A stretch of DNA of 23,873 nucleotides from Lachnospiraceae bacterium UBA3643. Lineage in GTDB: Bacteria; Bacillota; Clostridia; Lachnospirales; Lachnospiraceae. Each line of letters begins with the position of its first letter. Positions within the stretch are counted from its first letter, which is position 1. This document shows positions 8,334 to 16,146 of the stretch, piece by piece. The stretch covers positions 1 through 23,873 of the forward strand of contig DFKO01000160.1 in the NCBI GenBank assembly GCA_002373855.1, given 5' to 3'. The translations under genes were made by a program, and so were the position numbers. The notes beneath the pieces are model-generated. The model ran no database searches. It saw nothing but the letters and a program-made list of their open reading frames with translations, and had not been told where the DNA came from.

Positions 8334-10061
8334 ATGTCAGAGACAGAAAAGAATGTATCGGTAAATGCAGAAACCCAGGAAGAGAAGGGTGAAACTGTAT
8401 CAAGAAACTTTATTGAAAATATGATAGACAAGGACCTTGCGGAGGGTGTGTACGATCATGTACATACGAGATTTCCTCCCGAGCCCAACGGATATCTCCA
8501 TATAGGACATGCCAAGAGTATTATTTTAAATTACGGTCTTGCCAAAAAGTATGGTGGCAAATTCAACATGCGTTTTGATGACACCAATCCCACAAAGGAA
8601 AAGACCGAGTTCGTTGATGCGATCAAGAAGGATATAGCATGGCTCGGCGCAGACTGGGAGGACAGACTCTTCTTTGCATCGGATTATTTTGATCAGATGT
8701 ACGAGGGCGCAGTAAAACTGATAAAGAAGGGCAAGGCATATGTATCGGACCTCTCCGCAGAGGAGATCAGGGAGTACAGAGGTACACTGACAGAGCCCGG
8801 TAAAGAGGATCCGTACTCAAAGAGAACCGTGGAGGAAAACCTCGCACTGTTTGAGGAGATGAAGTCGGGCAGTGTGCCTGACGGAGCCAAGGTACTCCGT
8901 GCCAGAATCGATATGGCATCTCCAAACATGAATATGCGTGACCCTGTAATTTACCGTGTGGCTCATATGACCCATCACAACACGGGAGATAAGTGGTGTA
9001 TATACCCGATGTACGATTTTGCTCATCCCATTGAGGATGCGATCGAGGGTATCACAAACTCTATCTGTACCCTTGAGTTTGAGGATCACAGACCTCTCTA
9101 TGACTGGGTATGCATAGAGCTCGGCTACAAGGAGAGACCTGAGCAGGCTCCCAAGCAGACCGAGTTTGCAAAGCTTTATCTCACAAATGTCGTAACAGGC
9201 AAGAGATATATAAAGAAGCTGGTTGAGACAGGCGTGGTTGACGGATGGGATGATCCGAGACTCGTATCCATCGCTGCATTAAGGAGACGAGGCTTCACAC
9301 CTGAATCAATATGGAAATTTGTGGAACTCTGCGGTGTCAGCAAAGCTGATTCGTCAGTAGAGTATCCCATGCTTGAGTACTGTATCAGAGAGGATTTAAA
9401 ACTGTCGCGTCCCCGTATGATGGCGGCACTTGATCCCATTAAGCTGGTTATAGATAATTATCCGGAGGACAAAGAGGAGGAGCTTGAGATTCCCAATAAC
9501 CTTGAGAATGAATCACTCGGTGTCAGAAAGGTACCTTTCGGCAGAGAAGTGTACATCGACAGGGATGACTTTATGGAAGAGCCTCCGAAGAAATATTTCA
9601 GACTCTATCCCGGCAATGAAGTCCGTTTAATGAGTGCATATTTCGTAAAATGCGTAAGCTTTGAAAAAGATGAGACAGGTAAGGTGACGGTAGTACACTG
9701 CACATACGACCCTGAGTCAAAAGGCGGCAACAGCCCTGACGGAAGAAAGGTAAAGGGAACCATTCACTGGGTACCTGTAAAGCACGCAGTTAAGGCAACG
9801 GTAAGACTTTACGAAAATCTCATTGATGAGGAAAAGGGCGTATACAACGAGGAGACAGGAGAGATGAATATTAATCCAAACTCCTTAACTGTCCTTGATA
9901 ACTGTATGCTCGAGCCTGCTCTTGCAGATGCAAAGCCTTTTGAGAGCTTCCAGTTTGTGAGACAGGGATTCTTTAATGTGGATTATAAGGATTCAAAGGA
10001 AGGCGCTCTTGTATTTAATAGGATTGTAGGCCTTAAGAGTTCATTTGTACTGCCTAAATAA
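8334..10061 (+). CDS. glnS: Glutaminyl-tRNA synthetase
   Basis: This enzyme charges tRNA-Gln with glutamine directly, instead of the amidotransferase route used by many Firmicutes. The class I HIGH motif is in '[16 protein letters not shown]' (about 49-64). The GlnRS-specific stretch '[25 protein letters not shown]' follows the activation loop, and '[39 protein letters not shown]' is the conserved GlxRS core. The C-terminal anticodon-binding beta barrels occupy about residues 340-570. Where E. coli GlnRS has MSKR, this protein reads 'TGKR' (288-291), keeping the lysine. Length 575 fits. The start ATG follows 'AGGAG'. DUF2225 follows 42 bases later, probably co-transcribed. Confidence 0.96.
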   Translation: MSETEKNVSVNAETQEEKGETVSRNFIENMIDKDLAEGVYDHVHTRFPPEPNGYLHIGHAKSIILNYGLAKKYGGKFNMRFDDTNPTKEKTEFVDAIKKDIAWLGADWEDRLFFASDYFDQMYEGAVKLIKKGKAYVSDLSAEEIREYRGTLTEPGKEDPYSKRTVEENLALFEEMKSGSVPDGAKVLRARIDMASPNMNMRDPVIYRVAHMTHHNTGDKWCIYPMYDFAHPIEDAIEGITNSICTLEFEDHRPLYDWVCIELGYKERPEQAPKQTEFAKLYLTNVVTGKRYIKKLVETGVVDGWDDPRLVSIAALRRRGFTPESIWKFVELCGVSKADSSVEYPMLEYCIREDLKLSRPRMMAALDPIKLVIDNYPEDKEEELEIPNNLENESLGVRKVPFGREVYIDRDDFMEEPPKKYFRLYPGNEVRLMSAYFVKCVSFEKDETGKVTVVHCTYDPESKGGNSPDGRKVKGTIHWVPVKHAVKATVRLYENLIDEEKGVYNEETGEMNINPNSLTVLDNCMLEPALADAKPFESFQFVRQGFFNVDYKDSKEGALVFNRIVGLKSSFVLPK

Positions 10062-10103
10062 GAGACGGTTTATTTATTAAATACTAAAAACGGAGAGCCG
10101 TTT

Positions 10104-10871
10104 ATGTCTGATGAAGAAAAGAAAAAAATAAGCGATGCAGAAGCAGAGTATATCTTTTTAAAGAGCTATACATGTCCGGTATGTGAGAATAAACTGTATG
10201 TCCCAACTGTAAAGTCCGGCAAGACCAGGATGATCAGTCAGGACTGGGACCTGCGGCCTGTGTTTAAAAATATCGATACCGTAAAGTATGATGTGATTCA
10301 CTGTAACAGGTGCGGATATGCTGCCCTGACCAGATACTACGGCGTACTTGCAAAACCTCACAAGGAATTACTCCTTGAAAAGATTGCAGCAAACTACAAA
10401 CCCATACCGGAGCCCGGAGATTCATTTACATATGCCGATGCCCTGGCCAGGTATATGCTGGCTCTTAAAAATGCAGAGGCGAGACTGGCCCATGACAGTG
10501 AGAAGGCCATGATATCCATAAAGATCGGCTGGCTCTACAGAGGTGCAAAGCAGTCCCTCGGTGATCCTGATAAGATGTCACCGGAAGATAAAGCAAACTA
10601 TGATGCTCTTGATAAAAAGGAAAATGAGTATCTGGAGAAAGCGATGGAGGGATTTATAGCTGCGAGGATGAATGAGGCTCCGCCCATTGCAGGTATGAAT
10701 GAAGTGGTGCTTGATTTCCTGATCGCTGCTCTCTGCTCTCACTTTAACAGATTTGAGGATGCGTCAAGGCTGATAGCAGGTATCCTTCAGTCAAAGCAGG
10801 CATCATCCCAGCAAAAGGATAAAGCCAGAGACATGCTTGCCGAAATGCGTGAACGCATGCCTAAACAGTAA
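10104..10871 (+). CDS. DUF2225 zinc-ribbon protein
   Basis: This 255-residue protein belongs to the DUF2225 family, whose function is not established. Near the N-terminus 'YTCPVCENKLYVPTVKSGKTR' provides one CxxC pair and 'DVIHCNRCGYAALTRYY' the second, which together should bind one zinc. 'DWDLRPVFKNIDTVKYDVI' between them is the usual DUF2225 spacer. The remainder is helical and resembles the TPR-like tail of the family. There is no signal peptide or membrane segment, so it should be cytosolic. It sits 42 bases after glnS and ends just before a shared-loop terminator, so it is the last gene of that unit. Confidence 0.8.
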   Translation: MSDEEKKKISDAEAEYIFLKSYTCPVCENKLYVPTVKSGKTRMISQDWDLRPVFKNIDTVKYDVIHCNRCGYAALTRYYGVLAKPHKELLLEKIAANYKPIPEPGDSFTYADALARYMLALKNAEARLAHDSEKAMISIKIGWLYRGAKQSLGDPDKMSPEDKANYDALDKKENEYLEKAMEGFIAARMNEAPPIAGMNEVVLDFLIAALCSHFNRFEDASRLIAGILQSKQASSQQKDKARDMLAEMRERMPKQ

Positions 10872-10889
10872 ATTAGTTAATTAAGTATA

Positions 10890-10954
10890 GAACAAAAAAT
10901 AAGGGTTCTGACACATTGCGCTTGTGCTTAGTGTCAGAACCCTTATTTTTGTTC
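10890..10954 (+). terminator. Bidirectional terminator with conserved apical loop, copy 2
   Basis: A stem of about 24 bp (10890-10914 with 10931-10954, one extra A in the left A tract) encloses ATTGCGCTTGTGCTTA (10915-10930). A and T tracts pair within the stem and a GAAC/GTTC clamp closes it. It separates the convergent DUF2225 gene (plus) and the acidic membrane protein gene (minus). The apical sequence matches copies 1, 3 and 4. Confidence 0.85.
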
Positions 10955-10977
10955 ACGGACTATATTGTCTCGAAGCT

Positions 10978-11445
10978 TTATGCCTCATCATCATCGAAGA
11001 AATCTTCAGACGTCTCATTGGTCTCTTCACCTTCTGAAACAGGGCTTTCCGTCTCGGGAGTATCCTCGTCAACGACTGTCTCGGACATCTCAAAGTCTCC
11101 GTCCTCATCGGCATCATCTGTTTCCTCAGCCTTGCTGTCGAGAGCTTCGTTTATTGTCTCCTGAATCTTTTTTGATGCTTTTCCGATTGCATCTTTTGCC
11201 TTGGCAGCTGCATCGTTTACGATGTACTTTGCTGTGTCAAGGTTTATATAGTTTTTCTTTTCTTCATCTGTCTTTGTTTCCTCTGTTTCAGGATCGGGGA
11301 TGTCCTCGTCAAATGCGTCGAGGTCGTCAAAATCGTCATACTCCTCGATGTCCTGATCTTTCTTTGACAGATAATGATAAACTCCTGCTGCTGTAGCTGC
11401 GGCGATCACTCCGAGTAAAAGCAGTCTGCCGGATTTCTTTGCCAT
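10978..11445 (-). CDS. Small acidic membrane-anchored protein, unknown function
   Basis: I do not recognise a family. The 155-residue product starts 'MAKKSGRLLLLGVIAAATAAGVYHYL', one hydrophobic segment (about 8-25) preceded by lysines, so it is probably a single-pass protein or uncleaved signal anchor. The rest is extremely acidic (runs of D and E at about 32-60 and 107-155) around a helical, alanine- and lysine-rich middle ('AAAKAKDAIGKASKKIQETI', about 77-96). The start is supported by AGGAGG eight bases upstream on the minus strand. The opposite strand also has open frames, but they lack ribosome binding sites and give low-complexity S/H/R-rich products. It lies alone between a terminator and a divergent TetR gene. 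Confidence 0.75.
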   Translation of the reverse strand: MAKKSGRLLLLGVIAAATAAGVYHYLSKKDQDIEEYDDFDDLDAFDEDIPDPETEETKTDEEKKNYINLDTAKYIVNDAAAKAKDAIGKASKKIQETINEALDSKAEETDDADEDGDFEMSETVVDEDTPETESPVSEGEETNETSEDFFDDDEA

Positions 11446-11551
11446 AACTGTAACCTCCTGTATACTTTCTCTGCATAATTGCGACTGTCATTATTTTAAT
11501 ATAAATATGTACCAAATAAAAGCAAAAGCAGTTATTTTGAGATAAAAAATC

Positions 11552-11580
11552 TTGTTAAGTTTTTGGGCATATGGTAACAT
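11552..11580 (+). promoter_or_regulatory. Promoter for the TetR gene
   Basis: TTGTTA (11552-11557) and TAACAT (11575-11580) are 17 bases apart. The start site would fall at about 11586-11588, inside the adjacent palindrome. Confidence 0.5.
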
Positions 11581-11584
11581 TTTC

Positions 11585-11601
11585 TTGACCTGAGCGGTCA
11601 A
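11585..11601 (+). promoter_or_regulatory. Candidate TetR operator
   Basis: TTGACC, five bases, GGTCAA form a perfect 6-bp-arm inverted repeat just downstream of the presumed -10 and 16 bases before the TetR start codon. TetR regulators commonly repress themselves through such palindromes. Whether this protein binds here is inferred. Confidence 0.5.
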
Positions 11602-11617
11602 TATTACGAGGCTGAAT

Positions 11618-12217
11618 ATGAACGAGAGATTTTTTGAATTACCAAAAGAAAAACAGGACAGGATGATAAACGGAGCCCTTGAAGTGTTTGGAAGCAAAGG
11701 CTACAGATATGCCAGTACCGATGAGATGGTGAGGGCATGCGGTGTCAGCAAAGGACTCTGGTTTCATTACTTTGATAATAAAAAAGGACTGTACAGCTAT
11801 GTCTGTACTTATGCAGTCCGGTTTGCACTCCTTGAATATTCCATAAGGATTGACGGATTTGAGACGGATTATTTTTCTTTGCGCCGCAGGATAGAAGAGA
11901 TAAAGATGTCCATGACTGACAAATATCCGTACCTGCCTCTGTTTATTGTGAGTTTTCTTGAGGAGGACAGTGAAGATGTAGTCGCTGATACGGAAAACCT
12001 AAGGCAGGAGTACAGAAACAAATACAGGTCATTTTTCCACAGTCTCTCTTCTTCCGGATTTGATACACCGGGAGATATGAAGGACTGCGATGAACTGCTG
12101 GACAACGCATTTGACAACATACTTAAAAATAAATACAAAAGTCCCGTATTTTCATCGGAAGAGTATTTAAAGGAAGTGGATAAATACTTAAAACTGGTAT
12201 CAAAGTTAAACAGATAA
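11618..12217 (+). CDS. TetR/AcrR-family transcriptional regulator
   Basis: The 199-residue protein begins with the TetR DNA-binding domain: 'RMINGALEVFGSKGYRYASTDEMVRACGVSKGLWFHYFDNKKGLYSYV' spans residues about 14-63, with the recognition helix at 'GVSKGLWFHYF'. The remaining helical domain (about 70-199) would bind an effector and dimerise, and is not diagnostic of ligand. The gene is divergent from the acidic membrane protein, and its promoter overlaps a perfect palindrome. Its target could be itself, the divergent gene, or distant genes. No efflux pump or enzyme typical of TetR targets lies beside it. Confidence 0.85.
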   Translation: MNERFFELPKEKQDRMINGALEVFGSKGYRYASTDEMVRACGVSKGLWFHYFDNKKGLYSYVCTYAVRFALLEYSIRIDGFETDYFSLRRRIEEIKMSMTDKYPYLPLFIVSFLEEDSEDVVADTENLRQEYRNKYRSFFHSLSSSGFDTPGDMKDCDELLDNAFDNILKNKYKSPVFSSEEYLKEVDKYLKLVSKLNR

Positions 12218-12256
12218 AGCCGGCATGACAGCCGTTCTATTAGGTAAATACTGATA

Positions 12257-12285
12257 TTGCGCGGGTAAATCAACTATGATACAAT
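12257..12285 (+). promoter_or_regulatory. Promoter for hom
   Basis: TTGCGC (12257-12262) and TACAAT (12280-12285) are spaced 17 bases, with a TG at 12277-12278 giving an extended -10. The leader is about 53 bases. I see no T-box or other recognised riboswitch in it. Confidence 0.55.
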
Positions 12286-12344
12286 TAGTTTTCGTTTATT
12301 AAAGAATATCAAAGATATTATTAAACACTAAGGAGTGAATAATT

Positions 12345-13547
12345 ATGATAAGTGCAGCAGTACTCGGATACGGTACAGTAGGCGGCGGTGTCGTTGAGGT
12401 ATTACAGACAAACAGTGATGTGATTGCCAGACGTGTCGGCGATGAGATTAACGTAAAGTATATCCTCGACCTTCGGGATTTTCCCGGGGACAAGAATGAG
12501 AAACTCGTCATCCATGATTATGATACTATCGTGAATGACCCTGAGGTTAAGATCATCTGTGAGACCATGGGCGGAGTAGAGCCTGCATTTACATTTTCAA
12601 AGAAAGCACTGGCAGCAGGCAAGAGCGTATGTACATCTAATAAAGAGCTTGTAGCCGCTCACGGTCCCGAGCTCATCGCTCTCGCTAAAGAGAACAACTG
12701 CAACTATCTCTTTGAGGCCAGCGTAGGCGGTGGTATCCCCATTATCAGACCTATCGTAAATGCTCTCACATCTGAAAAGATAGACGGTATTTACGGTATA
12801 TTAAACGGTACGACAAACTATATCCTGACCAAGATGGAAAAGGAAGGTGCCCGTTTTGAAGATGTCCTTAAGGAAGCTCAGGACAAGGGATACGCAGAGA
12901 AGAATCCCGAGGCAGATGTTGAGGGATATGATGCAGTCAGAAAGCTCGCAATCCTCTCATCACTTGTATATGGAAAGAATGTTGATTACAACGATATCTA
13001 TACAGAGGGTATCACAAAGATTACTCCTGAGGATTTTGCTTATGCAAAGGCTCTTAACAAGACGATAAAGCTCATCGCCATGGGCAGGGAGACAAAGGAC
13101 GGCAGATATGCGATGGTATCTCCGAGAATGATCTCAGCTGACAATCCTCTTTACTGTGCCCAGGATGTATTTAATGCAATCCTCCTTCACAGCGATATGC
13201 TCGGCGATTCCATGTACTACGGACGCGGAGCCGGCAAGCTCCCTACAGCAAGTGCTGTGTGCGGTGATGTGATCGAGATGGCCAAAAATCCCGACAGACA
13301 TCTGGCACTTATCTGGGATGCGGAAAAGCAGGAGATCAAGTCAAAGGATACACTCAGTCAGCAGTACTTTGTAAGAGTAGCAGGTGGCGATACGGCAGCA
13401 GTTAAGGCTGCATTCGGAGATGTGGAATTTGTGGCAGTAAAAGATATCACAGGCGAGATCGCATTCGTGACAGGAGTCATGACTGAGAAGGAATATGCCG
13501 ATGCTGCAGCTAAAATATCCGGCATCAAAAACATGATTCGTATCTAA
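12345..13547 (+). CDS. hom: Homoserine dehydrogenase
   Basis: The enzyme reduces aspartate semialdehyde to homoserine, the branch point to threonine and methionine. The N-terminal Rossmann fold shows 'AVLGYGTVGGGVVEVL' (about 4-19). 'TSNKELVAAHGPEL' and the catalytic core 'EASVGGGIPIIRPIVNAL' and 'GILNGTTNYILTKM' follow, with 'EKNPEADVEGYDAVRKLAIL' carrying the substrate-binding acidic residues. The C-terminal part (about 335-400, 'YFVRVAGGDTAAVKAAFG...') looks like an ACT domain, which in this family mediates feedback inhibition by threonine. Length 400 is on the short side of normal. It stands alone, with its own promoter, and is closed by terminator copy 3, so no thrB or thrC is co-transcribed here. 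Confidence 0.95.
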   Translation: MISAAVLGYGTVGGGVVEVLQTNSDVIARRVGDEINVKYILDLRDFPGDKNEKLVIHDYDTIVNDPEVKIICETMGGVEPAFTFSKKALAAGKSVCTSNKELVAAHGPELIALAKENNCNYLFEASVGGGIPIIRPIVNALTSEKIDGIYGILNGTTNYILTKMEKEGARFEDVLKEAQDKGYAEKNPEADVEGYDAVRKLAILSSLVYGKNVDYNDIYTEGITKITPEDFAYAKALNKTIKLIAMGRETKDGRYAMVSPRMISADNPLYCAQDVFNAILLHSDMLGDSMYYGRGAGKLPTASAVCGDVIEMAKNPDRHLALIWDAEKQEIKSKDTLSQQYFVRVAGGDTAAVKAAFGDVEFVAVKDITGEIAFVTGVMTEKEYADAAAKISGIKNMIRI

Positions 13548-13565
13548 TTATACATTTTGTACATA

Positions 13566-13630
13566 GGCGAAAAACAAGGGATTTGGCACATTGCGCTCGC
13601 GCTTAGTGCCGAATCCCTTGTTTTTTCGCC
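13566..13630 (+). terminator. Terminator with conserved apical loop, copy 3
   Basis: A stem of about 24 bp (13566-13589 with 13606-13630) encloses ATTGCGCTCGCGCTTA (13590-13605). Stem sequence is unrelated to the other copies except for the closing C-G pair. The T tract (13621-13626) lies inside the stem and GGCG/CGCC closes the base. It lies 19 bases after the hom stop codon. Confidence 0.85.
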
Positions 13631-13777
13631 GCTTTCACAACCGTATTGTTGCAAATATCACAAAAACAAAAGCGTATCGACGTGCCATGATGGTAAATGT
13701 CACACATGACACATGTAAAGTAATAGATAAACTAAACAACAAAAATGAATTTTTATAAAAATATTTTGTAAAAAGTG

Positions 13778-13805
13778 TTGACATTTATATTCTATGTGGT
13801 ATTAT
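13778..13805 (+). promoter_or_regulatory. Strong promoter of the RNA candidate
   Basis: A perfect TTGACA (13778-13783) and TATTAT (13800-13805) are 16 bases apart, with an AT-rich stretch upstream that could act as an UP element (13735-13775). Transcription should start near 13812. No open reading frame with a ribosome binding site follows for 530 bases. Confidence 0.7.
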
Positions 13806-13811
13806 AAGTAC

Positions 13812-14235
13812 ATAAACAAACAACACTAAGTGTTGATCACATAAATGGAGAAACATTTGTTAACCGTTTATTTTCTTCTTGGAAAGAGAGGTATGGTCCA
13901 CCACAGTAGTTTGTTACCGGCGAAAGCCTTGGGAGTTCAGACTTAGCTCATGAAACCGAGAGGTGAGTGTTCGGAAACCGATTGGCAGAGGATGACTGAC
14001 ATGTATCAGCATCACGTGCTCGAGATGAGCAGCAGCCCGGCAGAATACGATTGGGAAAGCTGGATTACAATATAATAATGGGATGGCCTGTGAACGAAGT
14101 GTTCGGCGTGGTCATGGTAGTACTTTTAGGAGGTAGAGTCGTTGTGAACTCTAGACTGACAACCGGTGAGAGGACCGGAAGCAAGTGGTAAGAGCCTTTG
14201 GAAATTAATCATTTCGCAAAGGCTCTTATTTTTTG
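13812..14235 (+). ncRNA. Candidate structured RNA of about 420 nt, class unknown
   Basis: Between a consensus promoter and a strong terminator lies a stretch with no plausible coding frame but many local hairpins. These are CAACAC/GTGTTG (13821-13835), AAATG/CATTT (13843-13858), GGC-GAAA-GCC (13919-13928), GAGTT/AGCTC (13933-13949), ACC-GAGA-GGT (13955-13964), GATGaCTGA/TCAGCATC (13991-14013), TGCTC/GAGCA (14017-14031), CCGGC/GCTGG (14037-14063), ATGGCC/GGTCAT enclosing GAAC/GTTC (14083-14115), TAGAGT/ACTCTA (14134-14153) and CCGGT/ACCGG (14163-14178). The loop of the TAGAGT hairpin (TTGT, 14142-14145) can pair with ACAA (14159-14162) as a pseudoknot. GNRA tetraloops are a hallmark of folded RNAs. 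I see no RNase P, tmRNA, SRP or known riboswitch signatures. It could instead be a long 5' leader of the GH3-like gene. Confidence 0.6.
14189..14235 (+). terminator. Terminator of the RNA candidate
   Basis: TAAGAGCCTTTG (14189-14200) pairs perfectly with CAAAGGCTCTTA (14217-14228), and TTTTTT (14229-14234) follows. It lies 115 bases before the next start codon, so it ends the upstream RNA or acts as an attenuator for the GH3-like gene. It lacks the shared apical sequence of the other four hairpins. Confidence 0.85.
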
Positions 14236-14349
14236 TCTTTAAATTCTTTTTATTATATTTTCATGATATCTTGTTTTAATATTTCAAAAATGTTATGATT
14301 AAAAAGATTTTGGTTTACATAAATTATTAACAATAAAAGAGGTATCAAA

Positions 14350-15753
14350 ATGTCTGATAAATATGATGCAGATTTTGAAGATGAAGAAGAATATGAGGAC
14401 GATTATGACGATCCTGAGAGCGAGTTTGATGCGAGACGACTTGCCCGTCACAAGAGGAGAGTCAGAAATCAGGTACTGGCATATATAGTACTCTTTTTGC
14501 TGATAGCCGGACTTGGTTTTGGCATTTACAAGGGTGCATCCTTTGCTATAGGTTACTTTAAAAATAGACAACCCCAGACTCTTCCGGGACCTTCCGTAAA
14601 TGAGGCGACTGTCTCTGATGACACACCGGGAGTCATCATGACACCTGATGCCATATCAGAAGACAGCGTATCAGAGGATACTGTATCGGAGGATGAGGTG
14701 ACTGTCGCTGATGCTGTTCCCGAGAATCCCGAGGCCAGAGCATATATTGACAATATGACTCTTGAGCAGAAGGTTGCGGGACTCTTCATCGTCAGCCCTG
14801 AAGCGCTCACCGGAGTGACTACTGCTACGGCAGCCGGAGACGGTACAAAGGCAGCTCTTGAAAAATACGCAGTCGGAGGAATTATTTATTCAGGTAAGAA
14901 TATTACAGGTGCCGATCAGTTTAAGGGTATGACTGCAAATACTCAGGATTTTTATAATCAGCTTTACAATACAGATGTATTTCTTGCAGTCAGAGAGGAA
15001 GGCGCAGTTAATATTCTGGCAGGTTCGGCAGCCGGTGTGACAGCGGTTACGGGAGCTTCCGCAACGGAGTCATCTGATGATGCATATACATCATATCTGA
15101 CTGTCGGCAATTATCTGGATGAATACGGATTAAATATGGATATAGCACCTGTTTGTGATGTGAAGATTACAGACGGTTCATATATAGGAGACAGATCGTT
15201 TGGAGACGATGCAGCATCTGTATCTGATATGATCACTTCGTCTGTAGGCGCTCTTTATGAGATGGGTATATCACCCTGTATAGTTTCATTCCCCGGATAT
15301 GGCGATGTGACCGGCAATCCCGCAAACGGAGCCGTCTCAACAGAGCGTACAAAGGAAGAGATGGAGCAGTGCGAGTTCCTGCCGTTTAAGGCCGGTATAG
15401 ATGCGGGCGCTGATGCGGTCCTCGTATCTCACCTTCAGGCACCTAACGTGACGGGAGATGATCTGCCGGCATCCCTTTCATCAGTGATGATCACTGATAT
15501 ATTAAGAGGCGAACTTGGATTTAACGGTATAGTCATTACAGACTCCATGAATATGGCAGCAATCACCGGTTCATATACTGCAGGGGATGCAGCCGTCATG
15601 GCGATCCAGGCAGGAGCGGATATGATCCTTGAACCGGCAGATTTTGCAGGGGCATACAATGCAGTCCTTGATGCGGTCAATAATGGCACCCTTACTGAAG
15701 AGAGAATTGACGAGTCCCTCATGAGGATATACTCTGTTAAGTTCGGAGATTAA
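14350..15753 (+). CDS. Membrane-anchored GH3-like protein, catalytic motifs degenerate
   Basis: The 467-residue product has an acidic cytoplasmic N-terminus (1-30), a basic patch and one transmembrane segment (about 40-64), an S/E/D-rich linker ('SEDSVSEDTVSEDEV'), then an extracellular glycoside hydrolase family 3 domain (about 130-467). NagZ-type enzymes cleave beta-N-acetylglucosamine from peptidoglycan. The GH3 fold is recognisable: 'VGGIIYSGKNI', 'GLNMDIAPVCDV', 'IGDRSFGDD', 'GAVLVSHLQAPN'-like strand, 'LGFNGIVITDSMNMAAIT' with the nucleophile-position Asp398. But the KHFPGHGDT motif reads VSFPGYGDV (Ser313, Tyr317), the catalytic DSH dyad is missing, and the substrate DxEGG reads REEGA. 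It is probably a binding protein or a very altered enzyme. AGAGG precedes the ATG. Confidence 0.8.
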   Translation: MSDKYDADFEDEEEYEDDYDDPESEFDARRLARHKRRVRNQVLAYIVLFLLIAGLGFGIYKGASFAIGYFKNRQPQTLPGPSVNEATVSDDTPGVIMTPDAISEDSVSEDTVSEDEVTVADAVPENPEARAYIDNMTLEQKVAGLFIVSPEALTGVTTATAAGDGTKAALEKYAVGGIIYSGKNITGADQFKGMTANTQDFYNQLYNTDVFLAVREEGAVNILAGSAAGVTAVTGASATESSDDAYTSYLTVGNYLDEYGLNMDIAPVCDVKITDGSYIGDRSFGDDAASVSDMITSSVGALYEMGISPCIVSFPGYGDVTGNPANGAVSTERTKEEMEQCEFLPFKAGIDAGADAVLVSHLQAPNVTGDDLPASLSSVMITDILRGELGFNGIVITDSMNMAAITGSYTAGDAAVMAIQAGADMILEPADFAGAYNAVLDAVNNGTLTEERIDESLMRIYSVKFGD

Positions 15754-15787
15754 ATAAAGAAATAAATATTAATTGATTGAGTTAAAG

Positions 15788-15822
15788 ACTGTGAGAATCT
15801 TAAAGGATCTCACAGTTTTTTT
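15788..15822 (+). terminator. Terminator of the GH3-like gene
   Basis: ACTGTGAGA (15788-15796) pairs with TCTCACAGT (15808-15816), and an uninterrupted T run continues to 15822. Confidence 0.85.
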
Positions 15823-15837
15823 AATGAAATAACAAAA

Positions 15838-15871
15838 AGAAAAAACCTTGTAAACCGGATGATTTACAAGG
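15838..15871 (-). terminator. Terminator of the tRNA-Gly unit
   Basis: Read on the minus strand, CCTTGTAAA (15871-15863) pairs with TTTACAAGG (15854-15846), followed by six T (15845-15840). It lies 10 bases beyond the tRNA 3' end. Confidence 0.8.
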
Positions 15872-15881
15872 TCTCTATTCG

Positions 15882-15954
15882 AGCGATAGACGGGACTCGA
15901 ACCCGCGAGCTCAACCTTGGCAAGGTCGTGTGCTACCAACTGCACCACTATCGC
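15882..15954 (-). tRNA. tRNA-Gly, anticodon GCC
   Basis: Read on the minus strand the gene is 73 bases. The acceptor stem pairs GCGATAG with CTATCGC and the discriminator base is T, as usual for tRNA-Gly. The anticodon stem CGACC/GGTTG encloses the loop TTGCCAA, anticodon GCC (codons GGC and GGU). The T-arm GCGGGTTCGAGTCCCGT has the invariant TTCGA. The 3' CCA is not encoded. A minus-strand terminator follows closely, so it is a single-tRNA unit. Confidence 0.96.
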
Positions 15955-16049
15955 ATTTGTCCTCACAGACAAGTATTATCATACTCGTTTGAAATACGAT
16001 TGTCAACAAGAAATTTTTGAAATTTATATATTATTTTAATATATCACTT

Positions 16050-16077
16050 TTGTTATGGAAATGGTAAGCGGGATAAT
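16050..16077 (+). promoter_or_regulatory. Probable promoter of the GGDEF gene
   Basis: TTGTTA (16050-16055) and GATAAT (16072-16077) are 16 bases apart. A second TATAAT (16080-16085) has no good -35. The leader would be about 60 bases. Confidence 0.45.
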
Positions 16078-16146
16078 AGTATAATAATAAGCAGTTAAGT
16101 ATGCTTTTAAATGAGCATTGGGGTTATCCACCGGAGGTTACGTTAT

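Noticed and set aside
10916..11396. Plus-strand open frames opposite the acidic membrane protein gene
   Set aside because: They are low-complexity S/H/R-rich shadows of acidic codons on the other strand and lack ribosome binding sites.
13812..14235. RNase P RNA, tmRNA, SRP RNA or a c-di-GMP/c-di-AMP riboswitch
   Set aside because: The GAGGAAAGTCC core and ACAGAA segments of RNase P are absent; there is no tRNA-like end or tag frame for tmRNA; the SRP tip and the cyclic dinucleotide aptamer motifs were looked for and not seen. A remote variant is not excluded.
16111..16146. Upstream ATG of the GGDEF protein
   Set aside because: No ribosome binding site precedes it, while CCGGAGG lies correctly before the ATG at 16147.
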